Shown: positions 27,821-41,939 of the stretch, in pieces | Position numbering within the stretch: position 1 is the stretch's first letter | Layout of the letters: each line of letters begins with the position of its first letter | Origin: Epiperipatus broadwayi | Lineage: Eukaryota > Onychophora > Udeonychophora > Euonychophora > Peripatidae | Assembly (NCBI GenBank): GCA_028023455.1 | Contig: JAQFVV010012512.1 | Location: 312,001-376,000, forward strand | Direction: 5' to 3' | DNA: 64,000 bases | Translations under genes and position numbers: made by a program | The notes under the pieces: generated by a model | The model's database searches: none | Seen by the model: the letters and a program-made list of their open reading frames with translations, nothing else | Told to the model about the DNA's origin: nothing

Positions 27821-30800
27821 CCTTCTGAATGGGCACAAGTAATTAAACTATATTGTATCAGTAGTAAATCACTGCATTGTACTAAAAAAAAAAGAAATAG
27901 TCTTAAAATTTAAAAAAATTTCTATTAATGGTCCAAAAACTTATATGTGGGTCACTTGTGCATTTTGGATGGCAATTGTACAGGCATTTATTGTTTTTAA
28001 TCTATTTAATAAAGTGTTTAATGCAAGAAGGAGGGTGGATTACTACAGAAAGTGTTGTTATAATAGTTAGATTGATGCAAAGTTTTATTTATTTATAAGA
28101 TAGTGTTGATGGTTGTTTGAATTGTTTTCTGATTTATTATTCATTGTCACCCATCCATTTACCAGTATTATAGTCAATTTATCTCATATCCATGTCAATT
28201 ATATTTAGTCAGGATAATTTAATATTTATGTTGCATTACATGTGCATGCAGATATGTCTGTATCATTTTCCATTTCATTTTCATATTTTAATTACCATAA
28301 ACAATATTACATTTACAATAAAACCTTTAAATTACAGTAATTATTTTTAATAATTTTGCAAATGTATTTTTAAGTGATTAATGGATATTTGAATTAGTGA
28401 ATTATTTGACCAATTTAAATAATATTATCAACCTTTTTTTTTATTATTTAATAGTTAATTAATATTCATTTGTTTCAAGTTTATAGAAAGTTATTTTTTT
28501 TGTTTTATTTGACTTGATTTAATTGTGAAGATCAAAATGATTTTTTTTAAAGAAGAGATTTCTTGCATATTCAATTAGCTCCTAAGTGCAAAGGGTGGAG
28601 TTAACATTTGGAGGAAAAATGACCTTTTGATGGAAGGAAGTGATATCTATTTAACTGATAGTCATTGGTAAAAATGTGTTCATTATTATTAATGTAACCA
28701 TTGTCTTGGTTCTCTGCCTGTGACAAATCCATATCTTTTCCAGAAGTAAAGTCAATTTTAAAGCTCCAAAGTAAATTTTAAAAAGGTCATAGGAAATTCT
28801 AGTTACCAGAAAATCTTCAAGTAGAATGTCTGGCTAAAATATAAAAAAAAAGATATATTGATTTCATTCCCTTCACTTAATTTAATGTTTAAATTAACAC
28901 TCTCATATTTATTTTCATTCTAAAATGTTTGTCTACATTATTAAATTTATGCTAATTTATTTATTTGTAATTATTATTATTAAGAAAAAAATTAAAGTGC
29001 AGGAACTCTCTAATCTGCTAACTAAATTGTGTGAATTTTATAATACTTTATGCAAACTTAAGCAGAACAATTTAACAGGATTTATCTTTATTTCTCAGCT
29101 AAACTTATATTTTACTTCTATAAAAGTCAGATTAAAATAAAAGGATGCATGTACTTTATTATGCTATACTTTAAATTATTACGGAATGACAACTTTGTCT
29201 TTTATCTATGCTTATAAAAATAAAATATGTTTTATTTAAGAATGAATATGTGACTTATAAAGGATTAATTAATTACTACTATTTATAAAATGGACGTATG
29301 CTTAAGTGGGATAGAATGATGTCAATATTGTATATTTCTGTTCTCTTCAATGTAGGTATTATAAAACAAAATATTATTGCTTAAGGAAGCCAAATTTTAT
29401 ATGAACAATTAATTTGCAATAACTAAAATTAACTATGTATATGCTAGCTTACAATTTATAAGGAAAACAAATGCTCTCCAGGAATTCCGTTAAAAGTTAT
29501 TGCTAAGTTAAAAATTACTACAGAATGAATTAAATAATTATTAAAGTACAAATGTAGCTGAAACTATCTTTTCATATTATTGTCATTATAAAAATTTATT
29601 ATTTACGTGCTATATAAGTAAACTCTATTAGCTTTTGCTAAGAACATTGGAGATTACTAAATTAAGTTTGAACTATAACTGTTTTGTCCTACAAGAATTC
29701 TTTTATGTTTCATATTCTTATTGAACACGCACTCGTTTTGGAATTTATCTCCATATCGTTCAGTAAACTTGGAAAAGGAACTTTGCAAGTGATTTTTTTT
29801 TTTTGTTTAAAAGAAGAGTGACTTTTATTTTTTTATATTTATTGTTAATGGTATATATCATAGATAGTTAGACAGATTTAGTGTTGTATTTTGCTTGTAT
29901 AATTATGCTATTGTATGAACTTCTAGAACATCACGGAGTAGCGTATTCGCAAATTGTGGATATGCTGGTAAAATATTGTTTCTTAAATATGATTTGTTTT
30001 CTTTTACGAAGATGAAATATGTATATTTTTGGTATATTATTCAAGAGAGTTGTTTAGTTTATTATATATATATTTTTCTTTTATCTCAAAATGAGAATTT
30101 GATTTCAAGAGTAGCTGGAATAAAAATATGTTATGACAGCAATAATAAAATCTCGTCCATAATAATTATCGCTATTTAAAGTATAAAACAGCTGACGGTC
30201 TCTCTAAGTTAAAAGTTATATTTTAATGTATCATTTACTCACCGCATTGTTTGCATATTACATAATTTAGAATTATTTTTCATACTTTTATTTATGCATA
30301 TGTGTGTCTATTTTGTGCAGTTATTTTATTTACTTGGTAAACATTTAGTTTCATAACTATTTTTCAATATAAATTTCGGATGTTGTCGTATTCTAAAAGA
30401 AGTGAAGGGATTATTAAATTATCTGTATGTATTTATCTGCCAGCATATAGTGTTAGATATGTAGAGGAGCTGTTGGAAAGGAAATTATTCCTGATACGTT
30501 CTATGTTTGTAGAAAGGAAAGATTTTCCCCCTTAGTATATTTTAGTATTTTGCCATGAGTTGAGCCTATTTTAGATTGTATACGTACGAATTATGAAATG
30601 ATAGTTATGAAGTTAAGTAATGTTTTCTTATTGTCCTGGTATGAGACAAGTTCCACACCAATAGTGTATTTCAGATTTAATTAAGTTGTTGAAGTATTAG
30701 TTAAAGAGTTTATTTACTCCTCATGTGCTTGAATTCCTCTTGAACGGTTGTTTGTATTATCATAAAAACGTAGCTCTGAGCAACTCAGTTAGTGGTTAGA

Positions 30801-32585
30801 TAAATGGTTAATTTAAATTCTTTATTGAATATTAGAGTAGATATAGTGTCCTATTTTGTTGGTTGGTCTATTACATTGTCCGAAATTAAATAATTATTTA
30901 ATAATTCCTAAATAAATTGATAATGTGTAGAAAAGATTGTTTTCTTTTAGTATTGCTTAAGGTATGATACACACACGTAATGTAAATAATATCGCGGATA
31001 TAAAGTACAATATTGTTAAACTTAAAACAGGAAATAAATGTTTTAAATCACATGATATTAATTTGCCATAAGTTAGAAATCATCAAATCATCGGAATGAG
31101 TATGATTTTATTGCTATGCGTGAAAAATGTAGTTATTTAAACTGATCATCTAATTAAGTTATTGAAAGCTGCTCTCTTGATAGCCAAATGTATTAATTTG
31201 TTTTATTCCAACAATTGATAATGTATCCTCTCAAAATCGTATGTTGTGCCCATAATATAATAGATTATTTATTCAGTGTTACATATGAAATGTTTAGCCA
31301 GTCCAGATATTCGAGGTCAGAATATTAAGACCTTATTTGTTTGCCCTTAGGAATTGTCAGTTAGTAGTAATTGATAAATTCTTGATAATTAAAGATTATT
31401 TCTATTTACATGGCTATTATCTCCTCTTATATATATATATATATTAATTTATTGATTAGTAAACGTACCATTGGTCCTATATAAGACACATAATACAATA
31501 TTAGAGATAGTATTTTATGTATATAAAAACTTTAAAAGCTTATTAAAGCATGCATATCTAAGTTCTAATTTTTCACTACCATAATAAATAATCTTATGTG
31601 GATAAAAACAATTGTAAGCTACTACTAATGGTGATAAAATATTACTATTTGACTATAAAACCTTATTACATAACATATTTAACAGTGACTCAAAGTTTCT
31701 ACTAATGATAATATAGTATTAATGTTTGAGTGTAAAACTTTTGCTTAAAATTTTTGTCTACTTTTAGGATAAAACTTTAATGTATATAGTCCAACATATC
31801 AAATCCAAAAAACCATCATAACAAACTTTGGAGGAAAACACTAAATATAAATATAGATTTTCATTTAATTTTTTTGTATTTAAAAATAGAAATTAATAAT
31901 CTTAACTATAATATTAACAAAGAAATTTAGGTCTGTGTAACATCATAATCTGCTAAAATTGACATTGTGTCAAACCATTTTAATACATTGTAATAAATAT
32001 AAAGTAAATATCATATTTTAAAGCAAAATTTGATAGATTTATCATAAATATGCATTGTTTCTTGATATTTTATGCAAAAAAAAAATGAAAATGAATTTAT
32101 TTTCTGAGAGAGTTGATTTTCTCATTGGTATATGGTCATTATGTGATCATATAGATAAAACGTTTGTCATGCACAAATGTGATTTTTCAGAATATTTTTG
32201 CGTATAAAATTAAATTTAAAAAAATCAATTTTTTGAGTTTTAGTGTAAATTAAACAATTTATACAGAGATGGAAGTTGAACATTTTCAAAAACTTCCACA
32301 AAGTGTAAAATAAAATAATATCAGAAATCAATAGGTTAAAAGTTGATGTATACTTCTATACAATTGACATTTTTTGTAGTTGGTCACAAATCTTAAAATT
32401 TATTATTTCACAACTCATACCTTTTGGTTGGTTAACACTGATATAATCCTTTTTTTATCAGTATCTGGTTATAGGTTGAATCATCAGTTGATGAAATTTT
32501 TGAGATAGTCAGCAACTATCATTAAATTTATGGGCAAAGAAAAATATACCTTCAATTGATAGTCATCAGTTATTTTTATTTTCAG
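27818..32585. other. 4.8 kb of intron sequence, no gene seen
   Basis: AT-rich throughout, with a (TA)n run near 31,429-31,444. Open frames at 28,925 and 29,976 are short, hydrophobic and without splice signals or recognisable family. I see no structured repeat here. Confidence 0.5.
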
Positions 32586-32650
<65 letters not shown>

Positions 32651-32652
<2 letters not shown>

Positions 32653-35600
32653 ATACATCATCAACCATTATCAATCCACTGCAGGATGAAGGTCTCTCCA
32701 AGTTTAATCCATCTTCTCCAATCTTTAGCTTCTCTTCTCCACAACACCCCTGCACATTTTCTTATTTCATCCATCCATCTCACATGTGGTCTCTTTCTGG
32801 GTCTTTTACAATCTCTTGGAATCCAGTTTAAAATTTCAATTGTCCATCTATTATCATCTCTTCTAGCAATATGTCCAGCCCAACTCCATTTCAATCTTTT
32901 AATTTTTTTAATAAGGTCAGTAACATCTGTTTGTTGTCTTACCCATACATTGCGTTTTCGATCTCTTCTTGTTACTCCCAACATACATCTCTCCATACTC
33001 CTTTGAGTGGTCTGAAGTCTCTGTATTGCTCTTCTATTAAGTGTCCAAGTCTCAGATCCATAAGTAAGAACTGGTAAAACACATTTGTTAAAAACCATCC
33101 TTTTCAAACACATAGGCATATTTCCTTTTAGTATCAAGTTATTTCTACCAAAAGCACTCCAACCAAGTTTAATTCTATGATTAATTTCCTCCATTATGTT
33201 TCCATCTGTATTAATAATCTGACCAAGGTATTTGTAACTGTTAACTTCTTTTAATTCTTCATAATCAATCTTTATTTTCATATTTTGAACAAATCGATTA
33301 AACATTACTTTAGTCTTTTTAACATTTATCTTTAGTCCTACTTTTCGACTTTCAACTGCTAACTCCTGCAACATTTCCTGCAGCTCTGAAGCATTATTTG
33401 CAAATACAACTACATCATCTGCAAAATCTAAATGACTTAAATACTCTCCATTTACTTTCACTCCTTTAGTTTCCCATTTTAATCCACAAAATACTTCTTG
33501 CAGCACTGCTGTAAAGAGTTTTGGAGATATGGAGTCACCTTGTCTTACACCTTTCTCAATGTTGATTTTTCCAGTATCATTATGTAATCTAATTGTTGCT
33601 GTTGCATTTTTATAAATATTCTTTAAAATATGACAATATCCTGGATCTATACCGTGATGATCCAATGCTTTAATCACTGAAGAAATGTGTATAGAATCGA
33701 ATGCCTTTTCATAATCTACAAATCCAAAACATAATGACAACTCATATTCGTTTGTCCTTTCTATGACTTCTCTCAATACCTGGATATGATCTATTGTACT
33801 AAAACCACTTTTAAATCCAGCTTGTTCTCTTGGTTGGTGAAAATCCAAAGTTCTCTGTAGACGAGTTGTAATTATCTTGGTAAAAATTTTATATAAAACT
33901 GATAAATGGCTGATAGGTCTGTAATTTCTAATATCTTCTTTATCACCTTTTTTAAATATTAATATTATTACTGCATTCTTCCAATTTTCCGGTACATCTT
34001 TATCATTTAGACATTTGGTATATAACTTTGCTAAAATTGTTTCTATTTCTTCACCTGCCTCTTTTAATATATCAATTATAATTCCATCATTTCCTGGAGC
34101 CTTTCCTTTCTTCATACACTTAATTGCATGTCTCACTTCTTCTTTTAAAATTCTGGGCAATTCGGAAGATGTAATAGATATAGGAGGTACTTGTTCTTTA
34201 TTACTATATAATTCTTGATAAAAATCTTCTACCAATTTCATGATGTCATCTCTCTTTTTAGTAATAATTCCATCTTTTTTTCTTATTGCAGATATAAATT
34301 TCCTACCAATACCAAAATGTTGTTTAACATTTTTGAGACTTTTATTTTCTTCTACAGCTTTCCTTGCTATTTCACAGTTATACTTTCTTATATCATTTTC
34401 AACTCTTTTCCCTACCATTTTACAAAATTCGAGATATTCAATTCTTTTTAATACATCATTTTTGTATATCTTCATATTCCTTCTTTTCTTCATAAATTCT
34501 CTAGTCTCAGTAGAAATTTTATTAGTCAATTGCTGCTTTTTTCTACCAGCTATGTTTGTTGCAGTTTTTAAAAGTGTATCAGTTATTTTCATATTAATTT
34601 CATTCAAATCTGAATCATGTTCAAAATCTCCTAACACTTGAAACCTATTTGTAAGTTCTAATTTAAATTCATTACAATGTTTCTGAAGATTAGGAATATC
34701 AACTGTAAATATTGTTTTTCTTAATAATTTTTGTCTCTCTAGTTTTACATTAACACGTAACTTACTCCTTACTAATCGATGATCACTTCCTGTGTTAAAT
34801 TTATTAAAAACATTACAATCTTGAAATATGTATTTACTGTTAGTCAAAATATAATCCAATTCTGCTGTACCTTCATTTGGATGCGTCCATGTCCATTTCC
34901 TTTTCACATTTTTCTCAAAAAATGAATTCATAATATAAAGTTTTTCTTTTTCTGCAAACTCCACAAGTCTATGTCCTCTCTCATTTCTATTACCATAACC
35001 AAAATTACCTACAGCAATTTCATCTTTCATTTGTCTACCAATTCTAGCATTAAAGTCTCGCATAATAATTTTAAAATGTTGTTTACTCTGATCAAAAGCC
35101 TTTTGTACATCCATATAAAAATCTTCTACTACTTCATCACTATGAGAACTTGTTGGGGCATAAACCTGAATTATCTGCATTTGGTATCTGCTATTAAGTT
35201 GTATAACTAATCTTGCCACTCTGTCCGATATACCATCAATCTCCACAATATTGTTCTTCCACTTTTTATTTATGATGAAACCTACTCCACTTGTATTTCC
35301 AATATGTGTGCCTTTATAATAGAGTATATGTCCACTTTTTAAATCAATTGTTTCTTCTCCTTTTCTTCTAACTTCACAAAGTCCAATAATGTCCCATTTA
35401 ATATAAGACAGTTATTCTTCTAATTCTTGCAATCTTCCTTCCCTTGAAAGTGATCTGCAGTTGTGAGTACCTAAATAAAAAGTCATCATCAAATGGCAGC
35501 CTGGGTCCACAATCAGGGGATTCTTAGCACCCTCCGCCTTTGGCCACCAACCGCTGCTTTGGTTGGTGACTTTACAGCCTCCTGGGAATAAGGGCCATGC

Positions 35601-35946
35601 TTTATTTTTGTCTGTCATAATTGTATATATGTATTGGAAAAATATTTATCATTTACACAAACATTCATTCTGCCTTATCAGGCACTGAGAAGAAAGACCA
35701 TAGTGTTTCTTGATCTTAAACTCAGAGGTAAAAAGCCAATAAACTCACCACGCTGGCTAATGCATGTTGGTGAGCAGCCCATCCATGTTCGTATACTATA
35801 TGAATAATCACATAGTAATAACAGCTGCAACGACAAGAACGTATGGAGTGGACATTAGGAATTTGCCCTGCTCGGTTCCTTTAAGGCCTCCAAGAGGAAT
35901 CAAAGGGTCTCCTTTCAGTTAATAGCAAACTCCTTTCTGCAGCCGT
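32651..35946 (-). mobile_element. RTE-type LINE, copy 2 (inverted)
   Basis: Same family as 20,912-24,198, on the opposite strand. It has the same 5' leader starting GGCTGCAG at 35,945 and is followed on its 3' side by (TA)n at 32,586-32,650. Together the two LINEs form a 15-kb-wide inverted pair with about 11.7 kb between the outer and inner ends. Confidence 0.88.
32661..35618 (-). pseudogene. LINE endonuclease-reverse transcriptase with one nonsense codon
   Basis: The frame is colinear with copy 1 but codon 69 (CAA in copy 1) is TAA at 35,412-35,414, before the endonuclease is complete. After it the frame stays open to the stop at 32,661; the next usable start-like codon is GTG at 35,246. 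About 35-40 of the 861 downstream residues differ from copy 1. It keeps the standard FADD motif C, but the endonuclease GDFN is changed to RDFN. Each copy therefore lacks something the other keeps. Confidence 0.9.
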
Positions 35947-35980
35947 ATATATATATATGTGTGTGTGCATATATATATAT

Positions 35981-35993
35981 TATTTTAAAACTT

Positions 35994-36031
<38 letters not shown>

Positions 36032-36044
36032 AAGTTTTAAAATA
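35981..36044. repeat. Perfect palindrome around (TA)n
   Basis: tattttaaaactttgatgta (35,981-36,000) is exactly mirrored as its complement at 36,025-36,044, with only TA between. It adjoins the 5' end of LINE copy 2. Confidence 0.9.
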
Positions 36045-36320
36045 AAATTTAATTGTAACAGGAGTTTGTATCATCAACAAGATAAACAAATTCTGATATG
36101 AATATAGTAATTACTTTTTATTTTATTTAATAAAGCCAATTTTCTTCATATACTAAGTTTACTTGTAGTATATTACTAAAGCAACATTAATGATTAATTA
36201 ACATAACATTTAATTTTATATTTATATAAAGTATACTTAATGTTAATTTATTTAAATCTATCATATTGATGCAATGGAAAAACTTAAAATATTTCAATAA
36301 ATGTTAGTATAATTACTTAC

Positions 36321-36465
36321 ATTGTGCAAACTTCGAAGCACAATTTCCAGATCCTGTAAAAATATATTGATTTTTTCATCTCTAATCTGATCACTTAATT
36401 CTGGCTGTAAATCATTTAATAGCATTTTCGAAATCTGTTGACTAAATCTTTTTATATCTTTAAAC
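36321..36465 (-). CDS. M13 metallopeptidase-like gene, internal exon B
   Basis: The acceptor aattttcttttag abuts 36,465 and the donor GTAAGT follows 36,321. The exon is 1 nt plus 48 codons; the first nt completes CAG with exon A, and the exit is phase 0 into exon C. It reads FKDIKRFSQQISKMLL, then INIFLQDLEIVLRSLHN. In M13 enzymes this is the helical stretch with the pattern YLxYMxxLxxLL followed by ILxFExxLA. No strong motif stands alone; the assignment depends on the joined A-D reading. An EST or RNA-seq junction would settle it. Confidence 0.78.
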
Positions 36466-37057
36466 CTAAAAGAAAATTACATGATATGAATATACATGTG
36501 TAGGTGAACAATAAATAAAGAAACATTAATAAGTGTCTACTTTGCTGTGGGATTCAATACGGAATATTAAATTTAATGTCAAGTAAATTTAAGGTATGAC
36601 CAACATATTCTATACTGACAGTAAACTAAGATGATAAACATATTTTATCCCGAAAGTGTGTATATTATTGCAATGATTATTTTTAATTATGTGCACAATT
36701 ATATATGTTATTTATGTATAGATTACACTTATGATCACATATATTAGACTGAACTAGGAAAATATTTGCCCATTGATTCTAGCAGTGATTTATCTGGAAC
36801 ATCTTAAATGGTAAGCAATGGTCTATCACAAATATTGGTATAATATTAATATTAACAACATGTCAATGTATATATGGATAAATAATGTTGGCATCAGCAT
36901 GGGATTTGGCTTTCCATCATCAGATTTTCAATGATATGGACGGATGAAAAGTTGGAGGTTGGAGTAGATTGATGCATGTCCATTAAAGTGTGAGGATTTG
37001 CTACCTTAATATAAATGGAGCACTGATTATACATATGTGTGGGTGATAATAATCTGG
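36466..37057. other. Intron sequence, possible repeat
   Basis: No gene is seen. From about 36,880 the composition is less AT-rich and seems to belong to the same inserted unit as the ribozyme and tRNA-like segments that follow. Confidence 0.4.
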
Positions 37058-37101
37058 ACCAACTGATGAGTGCTGGTTTAGCATGAAATACCTATATTGG
37101 T
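37058..37101 (+). ncRNA. Type I hammerhead ribozyme candidate
   Basis: All core parts are present in order on the plus strand: stem I strand ACCAA (37,058-37,062) directly before CTGATGA (37,063-37,069); stem II GTGC/GCAT with loop TGGTTTA (37,070-37,084, outer pair G-U); GAA (37,085-37,087); A15.1 to U16.1 as ATACCTAT (37,088-37,095) forming a 2-3 pair stem III; H17 = A (37,096); stem I strand TTGGT (37,097-37,101), fully complementary to ACCAA. Predicted cleavage lies between 37,096 and 37,097. CpG-to-TpG decay of an older GCAC-GAAAC would explain the G-U pair. Host element unknown. Confidence 0.6.
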
Positions 37102-37150
37102 AATTATTTATCTTTTCTACATGTGTGTGGTCATGTATATCAGTTGTATG

Positions 37151-37201
37151 AGATAGTGTGGATAGTTGGTGGGTGCTTGAAAGTCTGAGTTCAAATCCTC
37201 T
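37151..37201 (+). mobile_element. tRNA-like SINE segment with B box
   Basis: An A-box-like GGATAGTTGGTGGGTG is followed by a B-box match GAGTTCAAATCCTC (about 37,187-37,200). The spacing is right for an RNA polymerase III promoter, but the cloverleaf is poor. It lies 50 bp after the hammerhead and could be part of the same repeat. The following ~500 bp are AT-rich with no gene. Confidence 0.45.
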
Positions 37202-37727
37202 ATATTTACAATTAAGTTCCAGGTTTGTGAAGAGTGGGTTTTCAAATATTTTATATGGATAAATCTGAAATATATGTTAAAATTCATAAATATATGTTAT
37301 ACCTACTGAAATTCGAAGTAAATTTCAATATGTGATAAAATGTCATTTGTATTTATTTTCTTAATTGATTTTAATAGTGAATATATTGACCTAGGAGCAT
37401 TGAAATATGTTACTATTACAACAATAATTTTAAAGAAAGAAAATTTTATTATTAATTGCAATATAAAAATTATAACTTGATTTTATTCATTTTAAAAATC
37501 GCACATATAAAAAATAAAATTCATTGTTTTGATAAAATTATTATTCTTTCTTTCTTATATGCATATTGGTTATTGTGTTCACATGTAGTAGATCACAAAT
37601 AATGCATATTGGTTATTGTGTTCACATTTAGTAGATTACAAATAATACAAAGTATATGTGTTATTTTGTTTATATAATATATGTAATATTATATTGGGGA
37701 GATATGTATAGAAAATATATTTCCATT

Positions 37728-37833
37728 TCAAGCATTGGTAGGCGAGAGGTCAGAAACAGTCGCTTTGCAAGCAGTTGTCCCGGGTTGGCAGGTTCGCTTC
37801 CCGGCTGATGCTATGACACATGAGAATATATAT
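37728..37833 (+). mobile_element. tRNA-Gly-type SINE with target-site duplication
   Basis: It reads GCATTGGTAGGCGAGAGGTC (A box), the anticodon arm GTCGCTTTGCAAGCAGT, CCCGGGTT, a short GGCA insertion, the B box GGTTCGCTTCCC, then TGATGCT, which pairs with the 5' AGCATTG as an acceptor stem, then ATGACACATGAGA. The direct repeat atatatttccatt flanks it (about 37,715-37,727 and 37,834-37,846). The body follows tRNA-Gly(UCC) closely, but the anticodon position is TGC. LINE-mediated retroposition explains the duplication. Confidence 0.75.
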
Positions 37834-37846
37834 ATATATTTCCATT

Positions 37847-39113
37847 GTCGTATGATAAAAATGTAGTATAAATTATTCTAATCTGTGTTGAATTAAATAA
37901 ATATTATTTGTATTTTTAACATGTAAATATTTATTATATGTAATAATTGTAAAATATTTTTTATTGTTGTGTACTAAAATTTTACTTTTGGAAAGTTATA
38001 TGAATTTGACAATATAGTTATTATGATGTCTATTAAAAACATTATAAATCGATCTAAATTGTTTGAATTCTCTCTTACATCCTGCCTTCAATAGATGTAA
38101 ATCTACGTTCTTTCGTATATATTTTTTTCATCTATTTTTAAAATTACTTGTTTATTAACTATATAAAAATATGAGGTGAGAATAATAATGTTTGTCCAGA
38201 AAAGTGGACAGATTTGTTGAGAATTTGATAGAGGAATGAGAATTTACCAAAAGAATAAAAAGTAATTCGTTACGTTCAAAATTGTTTAAAGATTTCTTTA
38301 TTAAAATGGATATCGCTTACATTTTAATAGTGGGGTATAAAAGTTAACAACAGAAAATTCTTTATGATGATGATTTTCATCTGCATATATAGTTTTGTGA
38401 GATTTATGAGTTATTTCATCGCAAGATTTAAATTATTTATTTTGCAGAGCAATGTCATTCGTAGAAACTGGACGTTTGTTCATTTCTAATATTTTCGCAG
38501 AATCAAATACTTGCTAAACAGAAGGATAATTTTAAAATTTGGAAAATATCAAAATTAATAAAAGGTGTTTTGTATCGAATAACTGTTCAGGATACTTTTA
38601 CTTTATTTGAACTAATAAAATATCGCCTAATTATCATTCAGGGAATAAACATTGGAAATGTGATATTACTTTTAAGTGTCATATTTGACTATGATTAATC
38701 CGATCATATGGTAATATGTATTATTACTTTTTAGCCATGTATATAATTGTATAATAATTATTAATATAATATACTTTAAGTTAAATAATAATTTGTTTTA
38801 TATGCATGTAATATAATAGTTAAATGATCTAAATTTAAATTTATATTTCAAATTTAAATAATTATTAACATGATTTAAAATGTTATCATCTTATTCGTTG
38901 GTTATTGATTATTTTGGTAATATATAATTTATAAACATTGAAAATCTAAAAGAAAAGAACAGTGCCGTAATAATCATCCATTGTTATTTTATTTAGAAGA
39001 AGGTGAACGAATAGGCAGACTTACGTTTATTATATTCCTTTACAATTAATTATTTATTATAAAGATTAGAAATATCATTAACTTTCTTGTATTTCAAAGT
39101 AGTAATACAATAA
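37847..39113. other. Intron sequence, no gene seen
   Basis: Plain AT-rich DNA upstream (in gene sense) of exon B. No coding or structured signal recognised. Confidence 0.5.
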
Positions 39114-39269
39114 TGTAATATACAGAGCATACCAATAGTTCAAACAAGCTCTTAATTGATAAGTGCGGTATGAGAAAATATTTAAAATCTCTATCCAGAA
39201 CTTCCCATATCCAGACAAACTTATCAATTAAGAACTTGTTTGAGCTATTGGTACGCTCTCTGTATTACA
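39114..39269. repeat. Small fold-back element, ~50-bp arms
   Basis: The arms 39,114-39,163 and 39,220-39,269 are complementary with a few mismatches (AGCATACCAATAGTTCAAAC against its complement near 39,240-39,258). The loop is ~56 bp. MITE-like. Confidence 0.85.
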
Positions 39270-39654
39270 TTTTTGTAAATACAAGCTTATAAATGTAATG
39301 TCACGTTATATATGACTTGCTTTTTTGATTATTTCAAAGGAGTGTATGTTCAACAACATATTTTGTGTTCCATAAATATAATATGTTAGATTAAACATTT
39401 TGTAGATGAAGTTCGATGGACAATCACATATTTTATTAAATTGATTTACTTAAAAACAAATATTATTTACTGTATTAATTATTAAGCATGAAAAAAAAGT
39501 TTTTTTCCTTACCCTTTCGGTTTTTTCCTCATTCAGCGGTTTGGTTTTTGTATTGTTTTTGGAAGAATTATATATATTTGTTTATAATTGGAATACAGAC
39601 ATTGATGACTAATATATATATATATAATGTTTTCATGGTTATATGGTGTAAATA

Positions 39655-40069
39655 AAATAGTTTTTTGGATTAAACTGTGTGTTAGTTTTGATTAATTCCC
39701 AATGTTTCAGATGAAATAGCATCTGCCAATGTCAAGGTTACCATTTTAAAAAGAAAACCGGCAGATCTCAAATAGTAACAAGATAGAGTGTGTGGTAAAA
39801 AATGAGTTTGAGCATAAAGTAGGTGACCATTCAGAATATATGAATATATGGATTAAACTGAAGAAAATAAACATTTTGTTAATTCACATATTCCGAATGC
39901 TCAACTACTTCACACTCAATTTCATTCCTTACCTTACCCTCAGTCTCACTACTATTTGATATCTAACAGTTTTTCTTTTAAAAGTTAACCTTGACAATGT
40001 CGGATGCTATTTTGTGGTAAAACGTTGGGAATTAATCGAAACTAAAACATCATTTAATTCAAAAACTAT
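39655..40069. repeat. Fold-back element, ~100-bp arms
   Basis: The left arm 39,655-39,757 and right arm 39,972-40,069 are inverted copies (for example AACCTTGACA on the right against TGTCAAGGTT on the left, and GGGAATTAATC against GATTAATTCCC), with a ~215-bp interior. No ORF. It is flanked on both sides by short (TA)n. Confidence 0.85.
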
Positions 40070-40130
40070 TATATATATATATATGAAATTATCATAGTTT
40101 AATATATTAATATTGATTTACATTTTTAAT

Positions 40131-41812
<1,682 letters not shown>

Positions 41813-41824
41813 AAAAAATGTAAG

Positions 41825-41926
41825 TTTTGTCAAGCATTAGTCGTCAAAAGGTCACTGACGGCTGCTTTACAAGCAGTTGTCCCGGGTTAGCGGATTCACT
41901 TCCCCGTTGATGCTATGACACATGAG
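41825..41926 (+). mobile_element. tRNA-Gly-type SINE with target-site duplication
   Basis: Second member of the family at 37,728. It has the same GCATTAGT start, CTGCTTTACAAGCAGTTG (anticodon position TAC), CCCGGGTT, a decayed B box GATTCACTTCCC, TGATGCT and ACACATGAG. The duplication aaaaaatgtaag is at 41,813-41,824 and 41,928-41,939. Length about 102 bp. Confidence 0.75.
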
Positions 41927-41939
41927 AAAAAAATGTAAG

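Noticed and set aside
32686-35210. Plus-strand frames of 67-133 codons across LINE copy 2
   Set aside because: Antisense shadows of the LINE reading frame; the same shadows appear opposite copy 1.
36905-36935. Hammerhead on the minus strand (CTGATGA TGGAAAG)
   Set aside because: Only two nucleotides separate CTGATGA from GAAA, so there is no stem II.
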